Below, piece after piece: positions 54,754-64,000 of a stretch of DNA of 64,000 bases (its first letter is position 1; each line of letters starts with the position of its first letter). Source of the stretch: Synechococcus sp. A15-62 (lineage in GTDB: Bacteria > Cyanobacteriota > Cyanobacteriia > PCC-6307 > Cyanobiaceae); contig NZ_CP047950.1 of NCBI RefSeq assembly GCF_014280075.1, positions 1,736,001 through 1,800,000 of the forward strand. Reading direction: 5' to 3'. Position numbers and translations under genes: made by a program. The notes beneath the pieces are model-generated. The model saw only the letters and a list, made by a program, of their open reading frames with translations, was not told the origin of the DNA and did no database searches.

Positions 54754-55377
54754 CTAGCTCCCCCAGCTGTTACCGGAGCGAGCGTTGTCGCCCCAGACGC
54801 TGTCGAGCCTGCGGTCACGACCACAGCTGAACCGGTAGAAGTTGTATTTGACAGCGTTGTTCTCGGCATAGTTCTGGTGGTAGCCCTCGGCCGGCCAGAA
54901 GCGAGCTGCCTGCCTGAGCTCCACCTTCAAGGCAGACCGTGGTTGTCCGAGCTCGCTGGCCGCCGCCTGCGCACTGGCCTCGGCAGCCTCAGCCTGATCG
55001 ACATCGGCCGTGAAGATCACCGGCCGGTAGGAATCGCCGCGGTCGCAGAACTGTCCACCCCCATCGAGGGGATCCACATTGCGCCAGTAGCTGCGCAGCA
55101 GCTCCGCATAACTGATCTGATCTGGATCAAAACGCACCTGCACAGCTTCCTGATGCCCAGTGGTCTCACTGCTCACCTGCCGGTACGTGGGACGCTCCAC
55201 CTGGCCGCCGCTGTAGCCGCTGACGGCATCACGCACCCCCGGCAGATCCTCAAGGTCGTGCTCCAGGCACCAGAAACAGCCCCCGGCAAACACAGCCGTC
55301 TGCAACTCAGCCATGGCGCGCTGGGGCCAGCTGAACAACATCAGGCAGGTGAACAGCAGCAGCAGAGTTCGTTTCAA
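54754..55377 (-). CDS. msrA: Secreted peptide-methionine (S)-S-oxide reductase
   Basis: The 207-residue enzyme has a signal peptide ([20 protein letters not shown], then AMA) and the MsrA active-site motif [12 protein letters not shown] near residue 31, with [26 protein letters not shown] and a C-terminal Cys (FSCGRD) for recycling. It repairs oxidised methionine outside the cytoplasm. It is the last gene of the envelope operon and overlaps lpxB by 4 bases. Confidence 0.94.
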   Translation of the reverse strand: MKRTLLLLFTCLMLFSWPQRAMAELQTAVFAGGCFWCLEHDLEDLPGVRDAVSGYSGGQVERPTYRQVSSETTGHQEAVQVRFDPDQISYAELLRSYWRNVDPLDGGGQFCDRGDSYRPVIFTADVDQAEAAEASAQAAASELGQPRSALKVELRQAARFWPAEGYHQNYAENNAVKYNFYRFSCGRDRRLDSVWGDNARSGNSWGS

Positions 55378-56555
55378 TCGATCACCTGATCAAAGATGGC
55401 CTTGGCCGCCCGCTCAGTGACCCCAGGAGCCCCCAGGGTTGCCCGCAGTCGGTCATACCCCTCCAGCATGGCGTGGCGCTCAGGGGTGGCGGTCAACAAA
55501 GGGAGCGCCCTCTCCACCAGGGCCTCAGCCGTGAGTTCATCCTGCAGCAGCTCCGGCACCAACCGCTGCTTGAGCAACAGATTCACAGGCGAGATGTGGT
55601 CCACCTGGAAGCGCAGGACGTGGCGGGCAACCCAGGCGGTCAGTCGGCTGACGCGGTAACCCACCACCTGGGGAACCCCCTGCAGAGCCAGTTCCAGATT
55701 CACCGTGCCGGATTTGCCCAAGGCAAGATCCGCCGCTGCACAAAGGGTGGTCTTCAGCCCATCCGCTTCAGCGGCGGGAATCACCCGCCCGTTATGGACT
55801 CCGGCCTCCTGCAGCGCCGCAGCCAGGGGCGCTTCGAACGCTGCAAGCCCAGCGGGCAGAAGCACCTGAAGATCAGGGTGGCGTTGCTGCAACAGAGCAG
55901 CCGCCTGGGCCAACGGTGGCATCAGATAGCGCAGCTCCTGGGGCCGCGAGGCCGGCAGCAGCAACAGCACCGGGGCCTCAGGATCAAGACCCAGTTGGCG
56001 ACGGGATCTGGCGCGATCGGGCAGGTTCTGGAAGCTGTCCAGCAACGGATGACCCACCCAGCTCACATCCGCACCACGGGCGGCATAAAACTCGGCCTCC
56101 GCCGGGAAGATCGCCAGGATCTTGTCGGTGAACCCAAGCAGACGGGTGGTGCTTCCATCGCCAAAGCGCCAAGCCCACTCCTGGGGGGCGATGTAATACG
56201 TGATCGGCAGCTCGGGCTGCTGGCGCCGCAGCCGAGTGCCCAAGCGGACATTGGACCCGACGTAGTCGATCAACACCACACCATCAAGGGGATGTTCCGC
56301 CAACAACGCATCAACCCGGGCCTGCAGACGCAGCGTGGGAAGAATCAACGGAACGGCCTCCCACAGGCCGATGGCTCCCATCGGCGCGGTGTCGGCGATT
56401 AATGCTGCACCCGCCGCCTCCATGCGCGGGCCACCCAGGGCCAGCAGCTCCAGCTCAAGTCCCCGTCGTTCCGCCTCCAACCGCAAGGCGCGAATCAACA
56501 GGCTGCCCTGCAGATCACCGGAAACCTCTCCGGTGCTGATCAGCAGCCGAACCAT
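55374..56555 (-). CDS. lpxB: Lipid-A-disaccharide synthase
   Basis: The 393-residue glycosyltransferase joins UDP-2,3-diacylglucosamine and lipid X. Conserved blocks include [39 protein letters not shown] and the C-terminal [20 protein letters not shown]. It overlaps lpxA by one base and msrA by four. lpxD, lpxH/I and lpxK are not in the window. Confidence 0.96.
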   Translation of the reverse strand: MVRLLISTGEVSGDLQGSLLIRALRLEAERRGLELELLALGGPRMEAAGAALIADTAPMGAIGLWEAVPLILPTLRLQARVDALLAEHPLDGVVLIDYVGSNVRLGTRLRRQQPELPITYYIAPQEWAWRFGDGSTTRLLGFTDKILAIFPAEAEFYAARGADVSWVGHPLLDSFQNLPDRARSRRQLGLDPEAPVLLLLPASRPQELRYLMPPLAQAAALLQQRHPDLQVLLPAGLAAFEAPLAAALQEAGVHNGRVIPAAEADGLKTTLCAAADLALGKSGTVNLELALQGVPQVVGYRVSRLTAWVARHVLRFQVDHISPVNLLLKQRLVPELLQDELTAEALVERALPLLTATPERHAMLEGYDRLRATLGAPGVTERAAKAIFDQVID

Positions 56556-57379
56556 CAGCGGCCCTGCACCGGCATCGGACCCCGTCGGCCCTGACCGGTG
56601 GAGGCTTCCAGGAACCGGCAGAAGTGCTCAGCCGCCGGCAGCAAGGGCTGGCTGCGGGCCTGCTGAAGCGCATCGGCAATCACCAGGTCAGAGCGATACA
56701 TCAGGGTCCAGATGTCCTGCAGCTGCTTGAGTTCAGCGCCGTCATGATTGGCAGTCAGGCCACTGCGCCGCAGGCCGACGCGGTTCAACCCCCGCACCCG
56801 GCCCGGATGCCCTTCCACCAGGCAATAGGGGGGCACATCCCGGTCGACACGGGTCATGCCGCCCACCATCGCCATCCCACCGATGTGCACGAACTGGTGA
56901 ATGCCCAGACAGCCACCCACCACCGCACGGTCTTCGATCACAACGTGGCCCGCCACCTGGATGGCATTGGACATCACGATGTTGTTGCCCAGATCGCAGT
57001 TGTGGCCCAGATGGCAGTAAGCCATCAGCAGGTTGCCATTGCCGATGCGGGTCACCTCGCCTTCTTCGGTGGCGCGATTGATCGTCACGCATTCCCGCAG
57101 CGTGTTTCCATCACCGATCAACACCTCGGTGTTGGCACCGCGGTACTTGAGATCCTGTGGCGGAAGACCAAGGCAGGCGCCCGGGTACACCTTGTTGTCA
57201 CGGCCCAGGCTGAGCCGACCATCCAGGACGGCATGGGGACCGATCCAGGTGTTCTCTCCGATCACCACCTCGGGGCCGACCACCGCACCGGGGCCGATCA
57301 CCACGCCGGCGGCCAGCTCGGCCTTCGGGTCCACCACCGCCGTGGGGTGGATCTGCTGTGACGTCGTTTGCTGCGACAT
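56555..57379 (-). CDS. lpxA: UDP-N-acetylglucosamine acyltransferase
   Basis: LpxA starts lipid A synthesis by 3-O-acylating UDP-GlcNAc with an acyl-ACP. The 274-residue protein is built of left-handed beta-helix hexapeptide repeats ([20 protein letters not shown]) with catalytic His in [13 protein letters not shown] and a helical C-terminus. It lies five bases after fabZ. Confidence 0.96.
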   Translation of the reverse strand: MSQQTTSQQIHPTAVVDPKAELAAGVVIGPGAVVGPEVVIGENTWIGPHAVLDGRLSLGRDNKVYPGACLGLPPQDLKYRGANTEVLIGDGNTLRECVTINRATEEGEVTRIGNGNLLMAYCHLGHNCDLGNNIVMSNAIQVAGHVVIEDRAVVGGCLGIHQFVHIGGMAMVGGMTRVDRDVPPYCLVEGHPGRVRGLNRVGLRRSGLTANHDGAELKQLQDIWTLMYRSDLVIADALQQARSQPLLPAAEHFCRFLEASTGQGRRGPMPVQGR

Positions 57380-57384
57380 CCCGC

Positions 57385-57840
57385 TCAGTCCACCAGGGAG
57401 AACATCAATTCGCCTGAGCAGACCAGATCGCCATCCACCATGGCCTCAGCCTTGACCTTGCCGAAGCGTTTGCGCTTGAGGCTGAGCAGTTCACAGCGGA
57501 TCACCAGCTGATCTCCCGGAACCACAGGGCGCCGGAAGCGTACCCCGTCGATGCCGGCAAAAACGAACAGACCCTTGGGCAGATCGGGCATCTGGGTGAC
57601 GATCAGACCACCCACCTGCGCCATCGCCTCGACAATCAGCACCCCGGGCATCAGCGGACGCTCGGGGAAATGCCCCTGGAACTGGGGCTCGTTCATGGTC
57701 ACGTTTTTGATCGCCGTGGCCGAAACCCCGGGTTCATGGGCGATGACCCGATCCACCAGCGCGAAGGGGTAACGGTGTGGAAGCAAACCGGCGATCTGCT
57801 CGCTGGTCAGCACGACATCTGGGGTGGTGGATTCAGTCAC
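57385..57840 (-). CDS. fabZ: 3-hydroxyacyl-ACP dehydratase FabZ
   Basis: FabZ dehydrates 3-hydroxyacyl-ACP in fatty acid synthesis, competing with LpxA for the same substrate pool. The 151-residue hot-dog-fold protein has the catalytic His in [14 protein letters not shown] and Glu in [12 protein letters not shown]. It overlaps lpxC by 4 bases. Confidence 0.96.
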   Translation of the reverse strand: MTESTTPDVVLTSEQIAGLLPHRYPFALVDRVIAHEPGVSATAIKNVTMNEPQFQGHFPERPLMPGVLIVEAMAQVGGLIVTQMPDLPKGLFVFAGIDGVRFRRPVVPGDQLVIRCELLSLKRKRFGKVKAEAMVDGDLVCSGELMFSLVD

Positions 57841-58664
57841 AAAGCGGCTGCGAGATCGGTGTGAAGACCATGGGACCCCTTGTACACAAGAACCTGTGCC
57901 TGGGGAAAACCGACGAGGGCCAGGTCGCCGATTAGGTCCAAGAGCTTATGGCGCACCGGTTCATCCTCGAACCGAAGCGGTGGATTCATCCAATGATCAC
58001 CGTCACAGACCAAGGCATTGTCCAGGGCTCCGCCCTGGATCAACCCAGCAGCACGAAGCTGCTCCACCTGCTCCCGGAAACCGAAGGTGCGTGCTGGAGC
58101 AATCTCATCAACAAAGCGCTGGGGGGTGAGCTCCAGGGCGAACTGCTGGCGGCCGATGGCCGCCTGGGGGAAGTCAATGATCCCCACAACACCAAAGCAA
58201 TCGGCGGGGGTGGCTGTGATCACACTGTTGCCTCGGGTGCGCAACAGGGGTTGCTCCAACTGCGGTGGTGCTGGCCGCGGGGTCTCCGCCGGGACCAAAC
58301 CAGCCGCAGCGATCGCCTCCACCCAGCCCAGGGCCGAGCCATCCAGCAGAGGAACTTCGTAGCCATCGAGCACGATCTCCACATGACTCAGCCCACAACC
58401 GGCCAGGGCCGCCAACAGATGCTCGACGGTGGCCACCTTGCTGGAGCCCAGATCCAAGGTTGTGCACAACTGGCTGTCGCGCACCTGATCCGGCCGAAGC
58501 TGGATCGCCTGATCCATGCCCGGCAAGCGCATCTGAAAACCAGGCTGCTCCGTCGGCCGAAGTTCCACTGTGGCCTCGGCACCACTGTGGAGGCCGATAC
58601 CAGAGCGTGATGTCTCCGCTGCCAGCGTCCAGGCAACGGAGTAGTCATGAGGCCAGCTGATCAC
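57837..58664 (-). CDS. lpxC: UDP-3-O-acyl-N-acetylglucosamine deacetylase
   Basis: LpxC is the zinc enzyme that commits to lipid A synthesis. The 275-residue protein has the first zinc His in [31 protein letters not shown] and the second zinc/catalytic block [18 protein letters not shown]. It shares one base with bamA and four with fabZ. Confidence 0.95.
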   Translation of the reverse strand: MISWPHDYSVAWTLAAETSRSGIGLHSGAEATVELRPTEQPGFQMRLPGMDQAIQLRPDQVRDSQLCTTLDLGSSKVATVEHLLAALAGCGLSHVEIVLDGYEVPLLDGSALGWVEAIAAAGLVPAETPRPAPPQLEQPLLRTRGNSVITATPADCFGVVGIIDFPQAAIGRQQFALELTPQRFVDEIAPARTFGFREQVEQLRAAGLIQGGALDNALVCDGDHWMNPPLRFEDEPVRHKLLDLIGDLALVGFPQAQVLVYKGSHGLHTDLAAAL

Positions 58665-60847
58665 TAAAACTTCCAGCCCACACCCAGGTTGAAGCGGTAA
58701 TCGGAAGTGAAGTCTTTCGTGGCCACCTCAACCCGGATCGGACCCACTGGGGTGGTCACGATCACACCGGTACCAAGGGAAACACCGGAGCCGTCCTTAC
58801 CTAGCAGCAGACCGGGCTTGCCAGGCACATTCTTCTGGGTGCCGAAATCGGTGCCGGCATCCATGAAAACCTCGCCGGAAAAGATGCTGATCAGCGGGAA
58901 GCGGTACTCGATCGTGAGTTCGCTGAAGGCCGTGGACACCGCCATATCGCAGTCGTACCAACCCCGAATCGAATTGGATCCACCCATGCAGAACGCCTCG
59001 TACGGGGGCGCTTCACCCATGATCACGCCGCCCTTGATCTGCACACCAATGGCCTGCGGGCAATCGGCCTGTTCACCGGCCTTGGGACGGCAACCCTTGT
59101 GGATCTTCAGCCAATCCACCGGGAAGAACTGGGTGTAGCTGGCCCTCAGACGGTTGAAGGTGGGCGAATCATTGTTGATGCCGAGGAACTGCTCGGTACC
59201 GGCTGTGAAGAAGTTGCCGCTGGTGGGATTACGGGGGTTGTTGAAATTGTTGTAAGTGGTGGCGAAACGCATCCCCACCAGGCTGTTGGTGTCGGCGCAG
59301 TTGTACGACACACAGATCACATCGTCTTTGTTGACCTTGCCCTTGCGGAATTTGTTGTTGGACACGCCATAGGGCCTGGTGTCACCGGCAAAGTTGATCG
59401 GCCGCACTTCGGCGAAGGACATCCCAGCCAGGACATTCCACTTGCTGTCCTTGTAAGGATCACCACCATTCAGTGGGCGTGAGAAGGAGAAGTTGCCGCC
59501 AACCTTGCGCAGCACAACCGTGTCGCCCTCGTAGTCGAACCAGCTGCGGTTGGGGTACTCACTGTCGGCCTTGTTGACCTCGCCTGGAGCCTTGTCTCCA
59601 TCGGTGAACCCATATTTACGACCGGTCTCGTAGGCCTTGTTGGAGCCGTTGTCGGCGTAGTCCTTCGCGGTGCGGATGTTGCCGTTGTCTCCGCTTTGGA
59701 AAACCTGGGGCACCTGCTGGCTCAAGAACACAGAGGTGCGGAAGCTGGTGCGGTGCTTGTCGCCGTAGATCCAGGGATCCGTGAAGTTGAGGTTGGCCAG
59801 TCCGCCGTATTGGCCGTAGGTGATGTTGGTGCCCAGATTCCAGGCTCGGCCGAAAAGATTGCTTTCCTGCAGCTGCACCTGACCGAAGACGCCCTGGCTC
59901 TGGCTGTAGCCGAGACCGCCGGAGAGCTGGCCGGTGGACTGCTCGACGATGCCAAGCACGATCACCACATCGCCAGGCTCTTCCGGCACAGGCCGCAAGG
60001 TGACCTTGACATCACTGAACAGCTGGGTGGCGTAGAGCCGTTTGATATCCCGCTCAAGCTCGTTGCGGTTAAACGGATCGCCGGGTTGGATCGAAACCTC
60101 TCGGGTGATCACCCACTCTTTGGTCTTGCCGCGGATGGGATTGCCGTTCTCATCGGTGTCATCACCCTCTTTGGTGAGGAATTTGACCTCAACATCAGAC
60201 ACGCTGCCCTGCAGCAGTTTCAGCGTGACAACACCATCAGGGCTGACCCGTTCCGGACCGGACACCCGTGCCAGGGAGTAGCCCTGACCGGCCACTGAAG
60301 CCTGCAGAGCCTTCATCCGCTGCTGCAGATCGTTGAGATTCAGCGTGCGCCCGTAATCGGAGGCAAAAGTCTCCTCAATCACCACATCCGAAAGGAGATT
60401 CTCATCGTCGCCGCTGATCTCCACTGCACTCAGGGGAGGGAAGGGCTCCACCTGAACAACCACCTGAACACCCAGCGGTCCGTTCTGGGGAACGATGCGC
60501 ACATCCGAGAACCAGCCCGTGGCCTGAATGCCATTTAGGTCGTTCTGCAGCTCCTCGCGGGTGACACGCATCCCCGGACGCACCTGCATGGCGTCGTAGG
60601 TGGAGATCTGAAGGCGTTCCTCTTCAGGGTGGCCATCGATGCCTTCAATCAGCACCTCGGAAATCAGAACCCGGGGCTGTTCCACCACGGCGCTGTCCAC
60701 CATGACCTCTTCGCCTTCGAGGGGTTGGTCTGCAGGCGTTGCGTCCTGCGCCATCACTGGTGGAGCCACCAGGGGAATCCCCAGCATCAGGCCCAAAACC
60801 GTGCGACGAACTGCAACCGAAGAGCGGCGGGACGAACGGCGGGTCAT
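58664..60847 (-). CDS. bamA: Outer-membrane assembly protein BamA/Omp85
   Basis: The 727-residue protein (from ATG 60847, MTRRSSRRSS) has a signal peptide ending near MAQDA, POTRA domains (VLISEVLIEGIDGHPEEERL, VRPGMRVTREELQNDLNGIQ, QPGDPFNRNELERDIKRLY) and a C-terminal 16-strand barrel with the GGSNSIRGWYDCDM loop and final GVGWKF. It inserts beta-barrels into the outer membrane. A TTG nine codons upstream is less likely. Confidence 0.95.
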   Translation of the reverse strand: MTRRSSRRSSVAVRRTVLGLMLGIPLVAPPVMAQDATPADQPLEGEEVMVDSAVVEQPRVLISEVLIEGIDGHPEEERLQISTYDAMQVRPGMRVTREELQNDLNGIQATGWFSDVRIVPQNGPLGVQVVVQVEPFPPLSAVEISGDDENLLSDVVIEETFASDYGRTLNLNDLQQRMKALQASVAGQGYSLARVSGPERVSPDGVVTLKLLQGSVSDVEVKFLTKEGDDTDENGNPIRGKTKEWVITREVSIQPGDPFNRNELERDIKRLYATQLFSDVKVTLRPVPEEPGDVVIVLGIVEQSTGQLSGGLGYSQSQGVFGQVQLQESNLFGRAWNLGTNITYGQYGGLANLNFTDPWIYGDKHRTSFRTSVFLSQQVPQVFQSGDNGNIRTAKDYADNGSNKAYETGRKYGFTDGDKAPGEVNKADSEYPNRSWFDYEGDTVVLRKVGGNFSFSRPLNGGDPYKDSKWNVLAGMSFAEVRPINFAGDTRPYGVSNNKFRKGKVNKDDVICVSYNCADTNSLVGMRFATTYNNFNNPRNPTSGNFFTAGTEQFLGINNDSPTFNRLRASYTQFFPVDWLKIHKGCRPKAGEQADCPQAIGVQIKGGVIMGEAPPYEAFCMGGSNSIRGWYDCDMAVSTAFSELTIEYRFPLISIFSGEVFMDAGTDFGTQKNVPGKPGLLLGKDGSGVSLGTGVIVTTPVGPIRVEVATKDFTSDYRFNLGVGWKF

Positions 60848-60889
60848 CGAGGCGCAGGCTGGGCGAAGCCACAAAAAGGTGCGCTGACC

Positions 60890-61642
60890 TTACAAGCAGT
60901 TGCGGGGGTTGGGGCAGTTTCCTTGGACCCGTTTGAGGACCTCCCCGTAGGCCTCCATCACCCCGCCGAGATCTTTGCGGAAGCGGTCCTTGTCCAAAAT
61001 CCGGTCCTCGGCGTTGCTGTTGCGGCGGTCCCAGAGCCTGCAGGTGTCAGGGCTGATCTCATCGGCCAGCAGAAGTGTTCCATCCGATGCCAGCCCTAAC
61101 TCCAGCTTGAAATCGACCAGCTGCAGATCAAGTTCGTCAAAAAACGGGAGCAAGACCGCGTTCACTCGGCGGGCCAGTTGTTCAATCGCTGACAGTTGCG
61201 AGGTGTCTGCCACCCCGAGCAGCTGCAGACGAGCCTCGGTCAACAACGGATCGCCGAGGGAATCGTCCTTGTAATACAGATCCAACAGGGCAGGTTCGAT
61301 GGCTGTGCCATCAGCGATCGGCGTCTGACGACACAGTGAACCGGTGGCGATGTTCCGAAGGACCACCTCCAGGGGGATGATCTCCACCCGTCGTACAAGC
61401 ATCCAGGTCTCCCCAGCCAGACCGCAGTAGTGGGTCGGCACCCCCTCACGCTCCAGCAGCTCGAACAACCGCGCTGAGATCTGGCAGTTCAGCCGACCTT
61501 TGTCATCCAGCTGAGCTTTTTTCTGAGCATTGAAGGCGGTGGCATCGTTCTTGAACTCCACCAGCACCCGGTCGGGATCCGTGCTTGCGAACACCCGCTT
61601 GGCCTTGCCTTCGTACAGCAGCTCTCCGTGATCGGGCGTCAT
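60890..61642 (-). CDS. purC: Phosphoribosylaminoimidazole-succinocarboxamide synthase
   Basis: PurC joins CAIR and aspartate in purine synthesis. The 250-residue protein has [42 protein letters not shown] and the C-terminal [12 protein letters not shown], all standard family blocks. It overlaps the upstream hypothetical gene by 4 bases and precedes bamA by 42 bases. Confidence 0.97.
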   Translation of the reverse strand: MTPDHGELLYEGKAKRVFASTDPDRVLVEFKNDATAFNAQKKAQLDDKGRLNCQISARLFELLEREGVPTHYCGLAGETWMLVRRVEIIPLEVVLRNIATGSLCRQTPIADGTAIEPALLDLYYKDDSLGDPLLTEARLQLLGVADTSQLSAIEQLARRVNAVLLPFFDELDLQLVDFKLELGLASDGTLLLADEISPDTCRLWDRRNSNAEDRILDKDRFRKDLGGVMEAYGEVLKRVQGNCPNPRNCL

Positions 61643-62547
61643 GGCGAAGGTGCAACGGCTGATGGTCTTACATCAGCATGGCCTCCGGGATCCCGCGGGG
61701 AACGCAGCAGGGGATCGGGTTCGGCCTCAGGCTGCAGCTGCTGGAGCGAGTAGCGGTCATCGAGAACAGTGGCCAGGCGTTGCATCCGCTGGCGCGGCCG
61801 CTCACCATCACCCCCGGCCTCCAGCTGCAGTTGCAGCTGTTGATGCAGCAGGTCCATCGCCAAGCCCCAGGCCTCCGCTGCCGCCGCTTCATCCAAGGCG
61901 GTTTCCAGCAGTTGATCGGCTTGATCGCACTGATCGGCATCGAGCCATTGCGCCGCCCGCGACAGACGCTGCGCCCCCTGCACACCCGTCAGGTCGCCCA
62001 GCAGCTGCACCTCCACAGCCACAGCGTTGCGGCCCAGGGCCGCTTCATGCAAAGCCAACTGATCCAGCCCGTTGCCCTGATCTGGCAACGGCTGATCAGG
62101 GAACAGAGGCGCATCCAGGGCCGTCAGGTTGCCATCCACCAAACGGCGAAGCGCCAAGGCCGCCTGACGGTGATTCAGGGCTGCTGAAGCTGCACGCCAG
62201 CGCAACAACAGCCACTGCCGCCGTTCATCGCCAACACGGGGGATGTAGCGGTCAAGCACCACGGCTGCAGCTTCGGGGGCACCGCAGCTCATCAGGGCTT
62301 CAGCGTTCGCTAGCACCAGCTCCAACGAGTCGATCACCGGATGCAGGGCCAGAAGCCGATCGCGCAGGGCCTGACGACGGCTATTGGAGGTCGCCATGCG
62401 GGGATCAAGACAGGCCTGCCCCGCCGCGGCCACATCCATCTCAGCGAGAACACTTTGAAAGCGTTCCTCGCGCATCACCTGCGGATCCGGGGCTGCCGTA
62501 ACAGCAGCCAGAAGGGTGAGGGCGAAGGGGAAAAGGGGAGTCCCCAT
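61639..62547 (-). CDS. Secreted helical-repeat protein of unknown function
   Basis: The 302-residue protein has a signal peptide ([20 protein letters not shown]) and a helical body of Ala/Leu/Arg-rich repeats ([40 protein letters not shown]), TPR-like in pattern, ending in an acidic/proline tail. No family is recognised. It heads the purC-bamA-lpx operon and may act in the envelope. It diverges from purD, 58 bases away. Confidence 0.75.
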   Translation of the reverse strand: MGTPLFPFALTLLAAVTAAPDPQVMREERFQSVLAEMDVAAAGQACLDPRMATSNSRRQALRDRLLALHPVIDSLELVLANAEALMSCGAPEAAAVVLDRYIPRVGDERRQWLLLRWRAASAALNHRQAALALRRLVDGNLTALDAPLFPDQPLPDQGNGLDQLALHEAALGRNAVAVEVQLLGDLTGVQGAQRLSRAAQWLDADQCDQADQLLETALDEAAAAEAWGLAMDLLHQQLQLQLEAGGDGERPRQRMQRLATVLDDRYSLQQLQPEAEPDPLLRSPRDPGGHADVRPSAVAPSP

Positions 62548-62605
62548 GGCGGGCTGCGGTCTACAAAGGAAAACCTACGAGGCCCAAACCGTTCCTCCCG
62601 CAACC

Positions 62606-63913
62606 ATGGCCATTTCGTCCACCCGTCCCAACACGCTGCCTGCCCTCCAACGCGCCCTCGTCGTCGGTGGCGGCGGCAGGGAACAGGCCCTGGCCTGGGC
62701 ACTGGCCCGTTGTCCGGGCCTGGAGACGATCTGGATCACCCCTGGCAACGGTGGCACTGAAGGCAGCGCCCTGGCGGTGGGCGAAACCGATCGCGCTGGG
62801 TTGATCGCGCTGTGCCAGCAGAACGGCATCGACCTGGTGGTGGTGGGTCCGGAAGCGCCGCTGGCCGCTGGGGTTGCCGATGCCCTGCGAGAGGCGGGCT
62901 TCGCCGTGTTCGGCCCTGGAGCAGAGGGAGCCCAGTTGGAGGCGAGCAAAGCCTGGGCCAAGCAGCTGATGCAAGAGGCGGGGGTGCCAACGGCGGGCCA
63001 CTGGGCGGTGGCCAGTGAAGCCGAAGCACTGGCGGTGTTGCAGGAGGTCCAACGTCCTCTGGTGGTCAAGGCCGATGGCTTGGCCGCCGGCAAGGGCGTC
63101 ACGGTGGCCGACAGCGTTGAGGACTCGGAAACCGCCATCCGCGAAGCCTTTGAAGGGCGATTCGGGGCTGCGGGCTCCCAGCTGGTGCTGGAGGAGCGGA
63201 TGGAGGGCCCTGAAGTTTCTGTGTTTGCCCTCTGCGATGGGGAGCGGATGGTGCTGTTGCCCCCGGCGCAAGACCACAAACGGCTCAACGAAGGCGATCG
63301 CGGCCCCAACACCGGCGGCATGGGCGCCTATGCCCCCGCCCCACTGCTGGATGCCGAGGGCCTCGAAGACGTGCGCCGCATCGTGCTGGAGCCCACCCTC
63401 AAGGCCCTGCGCCAACGCGGAATCGATTATCGCGGCGTGATCTATGCCGGCTTGATGATCACGGCCGACGGCCCCCAGGTGATCGAGTTCAACTGTCGCT
63501 TCGGCGATCCCGAATGCCAGACGTTGATGCCACTGCTCGGCCCGGAGCTCGGCGCCGTGCTGCAGGCCTGTGCTCTGGGTCGCCTTGATCTGGCCCCTCA
63601 GCTGAGCATCGCCGAACGCTGCAGTGCCTGCGTTGTGGCTGCAGCCGAGGGCTACCCCGAGTCCCCCCGCAAGGGTGATGCGATCCGCATCGACCTGGTC
63701 CCCGGCCCAGACCATCAGCTGTTTCACGCCGGCACCCGCCGCGACAGCTCCGGCGAACTGCTTACCGCCGGAGGCAGGGTGCTGGCCGTCGTCGCCCAGG
63801 GCGATGACTTCGATGCCGCCTTTGCCGGGGCCTACGACGGTCTTAATCAGCTCGATTACGCCGGAATCACTTACCGTCGGGACATCGGCCATCAGGTGCG
63901 CTCGGGCGGATGA
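62606..63913 (+). CDS. purD: Phosphoribosylamine-glycine ligase (GARS)
   Basis: PurD makes GAR from phosphoribosylamine and glycine in purine synthesis. From ATG 62606 the 435-residue ATP-grasp enzyme has ALVVGGGGREQALAWAL, VVGPEAPLAAGVADAL, VVKADGLAAGKGVTVA and the C-terminal IEFNCRFGDPECQ. It diverges from purC's operon, so two purine genes face away from a common 58-base region. It overlaps the next frame by 4 bases. Confidence 0.97.
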   Translation: MAISSTRPNTLPALQRALVVGGGGREQALAWALARCPGLETIWITPGNGGTEGSALAVGETDRAGLIALCQQNGIDLVVVGPEAPLAAGVADALREAGFAVFGPGAEGAQLEASKAWAKQLMQEAGVPTAGHWAVASEAEALAVLQEVQRPLVVKADGLAAGKGVTVADSVEDSETAIREAFEGRFGAAGSQLVLEERMEGPEVSVFALCDGERMVLLPPAQDHKRLNEGDRGPNTGGMGAYAPAPLLDAEGLEDVRRIVLEPTLKALRQRGIDYRGVIYAGLMITADGPQVIEFNCRFGDPECQTLMPLLGPELGAVLQACALGRLDLAPQLSIAERCSACVVAAAEGYPESPRKGDAIRIDLVPGPDHQLFHAGTRRDSSGELLTAGGRVLAVVAQGDDFDAAFAGAYDGLNQLDYAGITYRRDIGHQVRSGG

Positions 63914-64000
63914 GCAGCGGCAGCGGAGCAGCAATCGCTGATTGGGCGCTCCCCCCCAATGGCAAACCGCCAGGGGAGGACCAGAACCTCTGGGACCGCA
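63910..64000 (+). CDS. Start of a gene cut by the window edge
   Basis: ATG 63910 overlaps the purD stop (ATGA) and opens a frame MSSGSGAAIADWALPPNGKP that is still open at the window end. The N-terminus is polar and unstructured. Too little is present to name a family. The coupling to purD suggests a real, co-transcribed gene. Confidence 0.7.
   Translation, partial: MSSGSGAAIADWALPPNGKPPGEDQNLWDR

Overview
The window reads as a stretch of chromosome from a marine Synechococcus-type picocyanobacterium. The evidence is the split beta-prime RNA polymerase genes rpoC1 and rpoC2, a high-light-inducible (Hli) protein, several small protein families largely restricted to cyanobacteria (DUF1825, DUF3086, DUF3104, DUF3119, DUF3493, DUF4278), a b558-type succinate:quinone reductase, GC-rich coding sequence and very tight gene packing with many 1-8 bp overlaps. 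There is no rRNA, CRISPR array, insertion sequence or prophage. Two tRNA genes are present (Thr-CGU and Gly-UCC).

Region 25-14040 (minus strand) is an informational block: rpsT, tatD, rpoB, rpoC1, rpoC2, hli, rlmN, a sodium:solute symporter and a 41-residue membrane peptide. hisD (+) and rpiA (-) overlap tail to tail, followed by an HtrA-type protease. Region 17455-20399 (+) is the most distinctive locus. It is a GRR-type radical SAM/RiPP cassette: a GrrP-like binding protein carrying two frameshifts, the Gly-rich precursor GrrA with eight aromatic-X-Asn motifs, the radical SAM/SPASM enzyme GrrM, and an unrecognised secreted protein. Region 20445-27837 holds rimP-nusA-ylxR-infB and a low-complexity-tail membrane protein whose tail is antisense to a DUF3493 gene.

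Region 27881-30853 places a TMEM175-like channel, a membrane-anchored type-3 solute-binding protein and a pentameric ligand-gated ion channel (pLGIC) homologue next to tRNA-Thr, with less GC-rich sequence. Region 30998-35347 has sdhCAB and a prohibitin-like protein. Region 35357-44698 mixes small proteins, gluQRS, HU, a degenerate metallo-beta-lactamase-fold protein, a glycogen debranching enzyme, tRNA-Gly, a GPH sugar transporter, and a lipid block (MlaE-like permease, DUF3119, DUF3086, plsY). Region 44718-52434 has pyrF, an aminoglycoside-phosphotransferase-fold kinase, tyrS, DUF1825, a LuxR-type regulator, DNA-binding/nuclease-like small proteins and pepA.

Region 52435-54735 is a cluster of very small genes with little annotation. 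It includes a probable structured small RNA, an operator-like palindrome, and a reading frame broken by one in-frame TAA. Region 54754-62547 (minus) is a near-continuous envelope operon: a hypothetical gene, purC, bamA, lpxC, fabZ, lpxA, lpxB, msrA. purD diverges from it and overlaps a gene cut by the window edge.

No wholly unknown multi-gene system is claimed. The best candidates for new biology are the GRR RiPP cassette with its extra secreted partner, the binding-protein/pLGIC pair beside tRNA-Thr, and the small-gene/small-RNA cluster at 52.4-54.7 kb.
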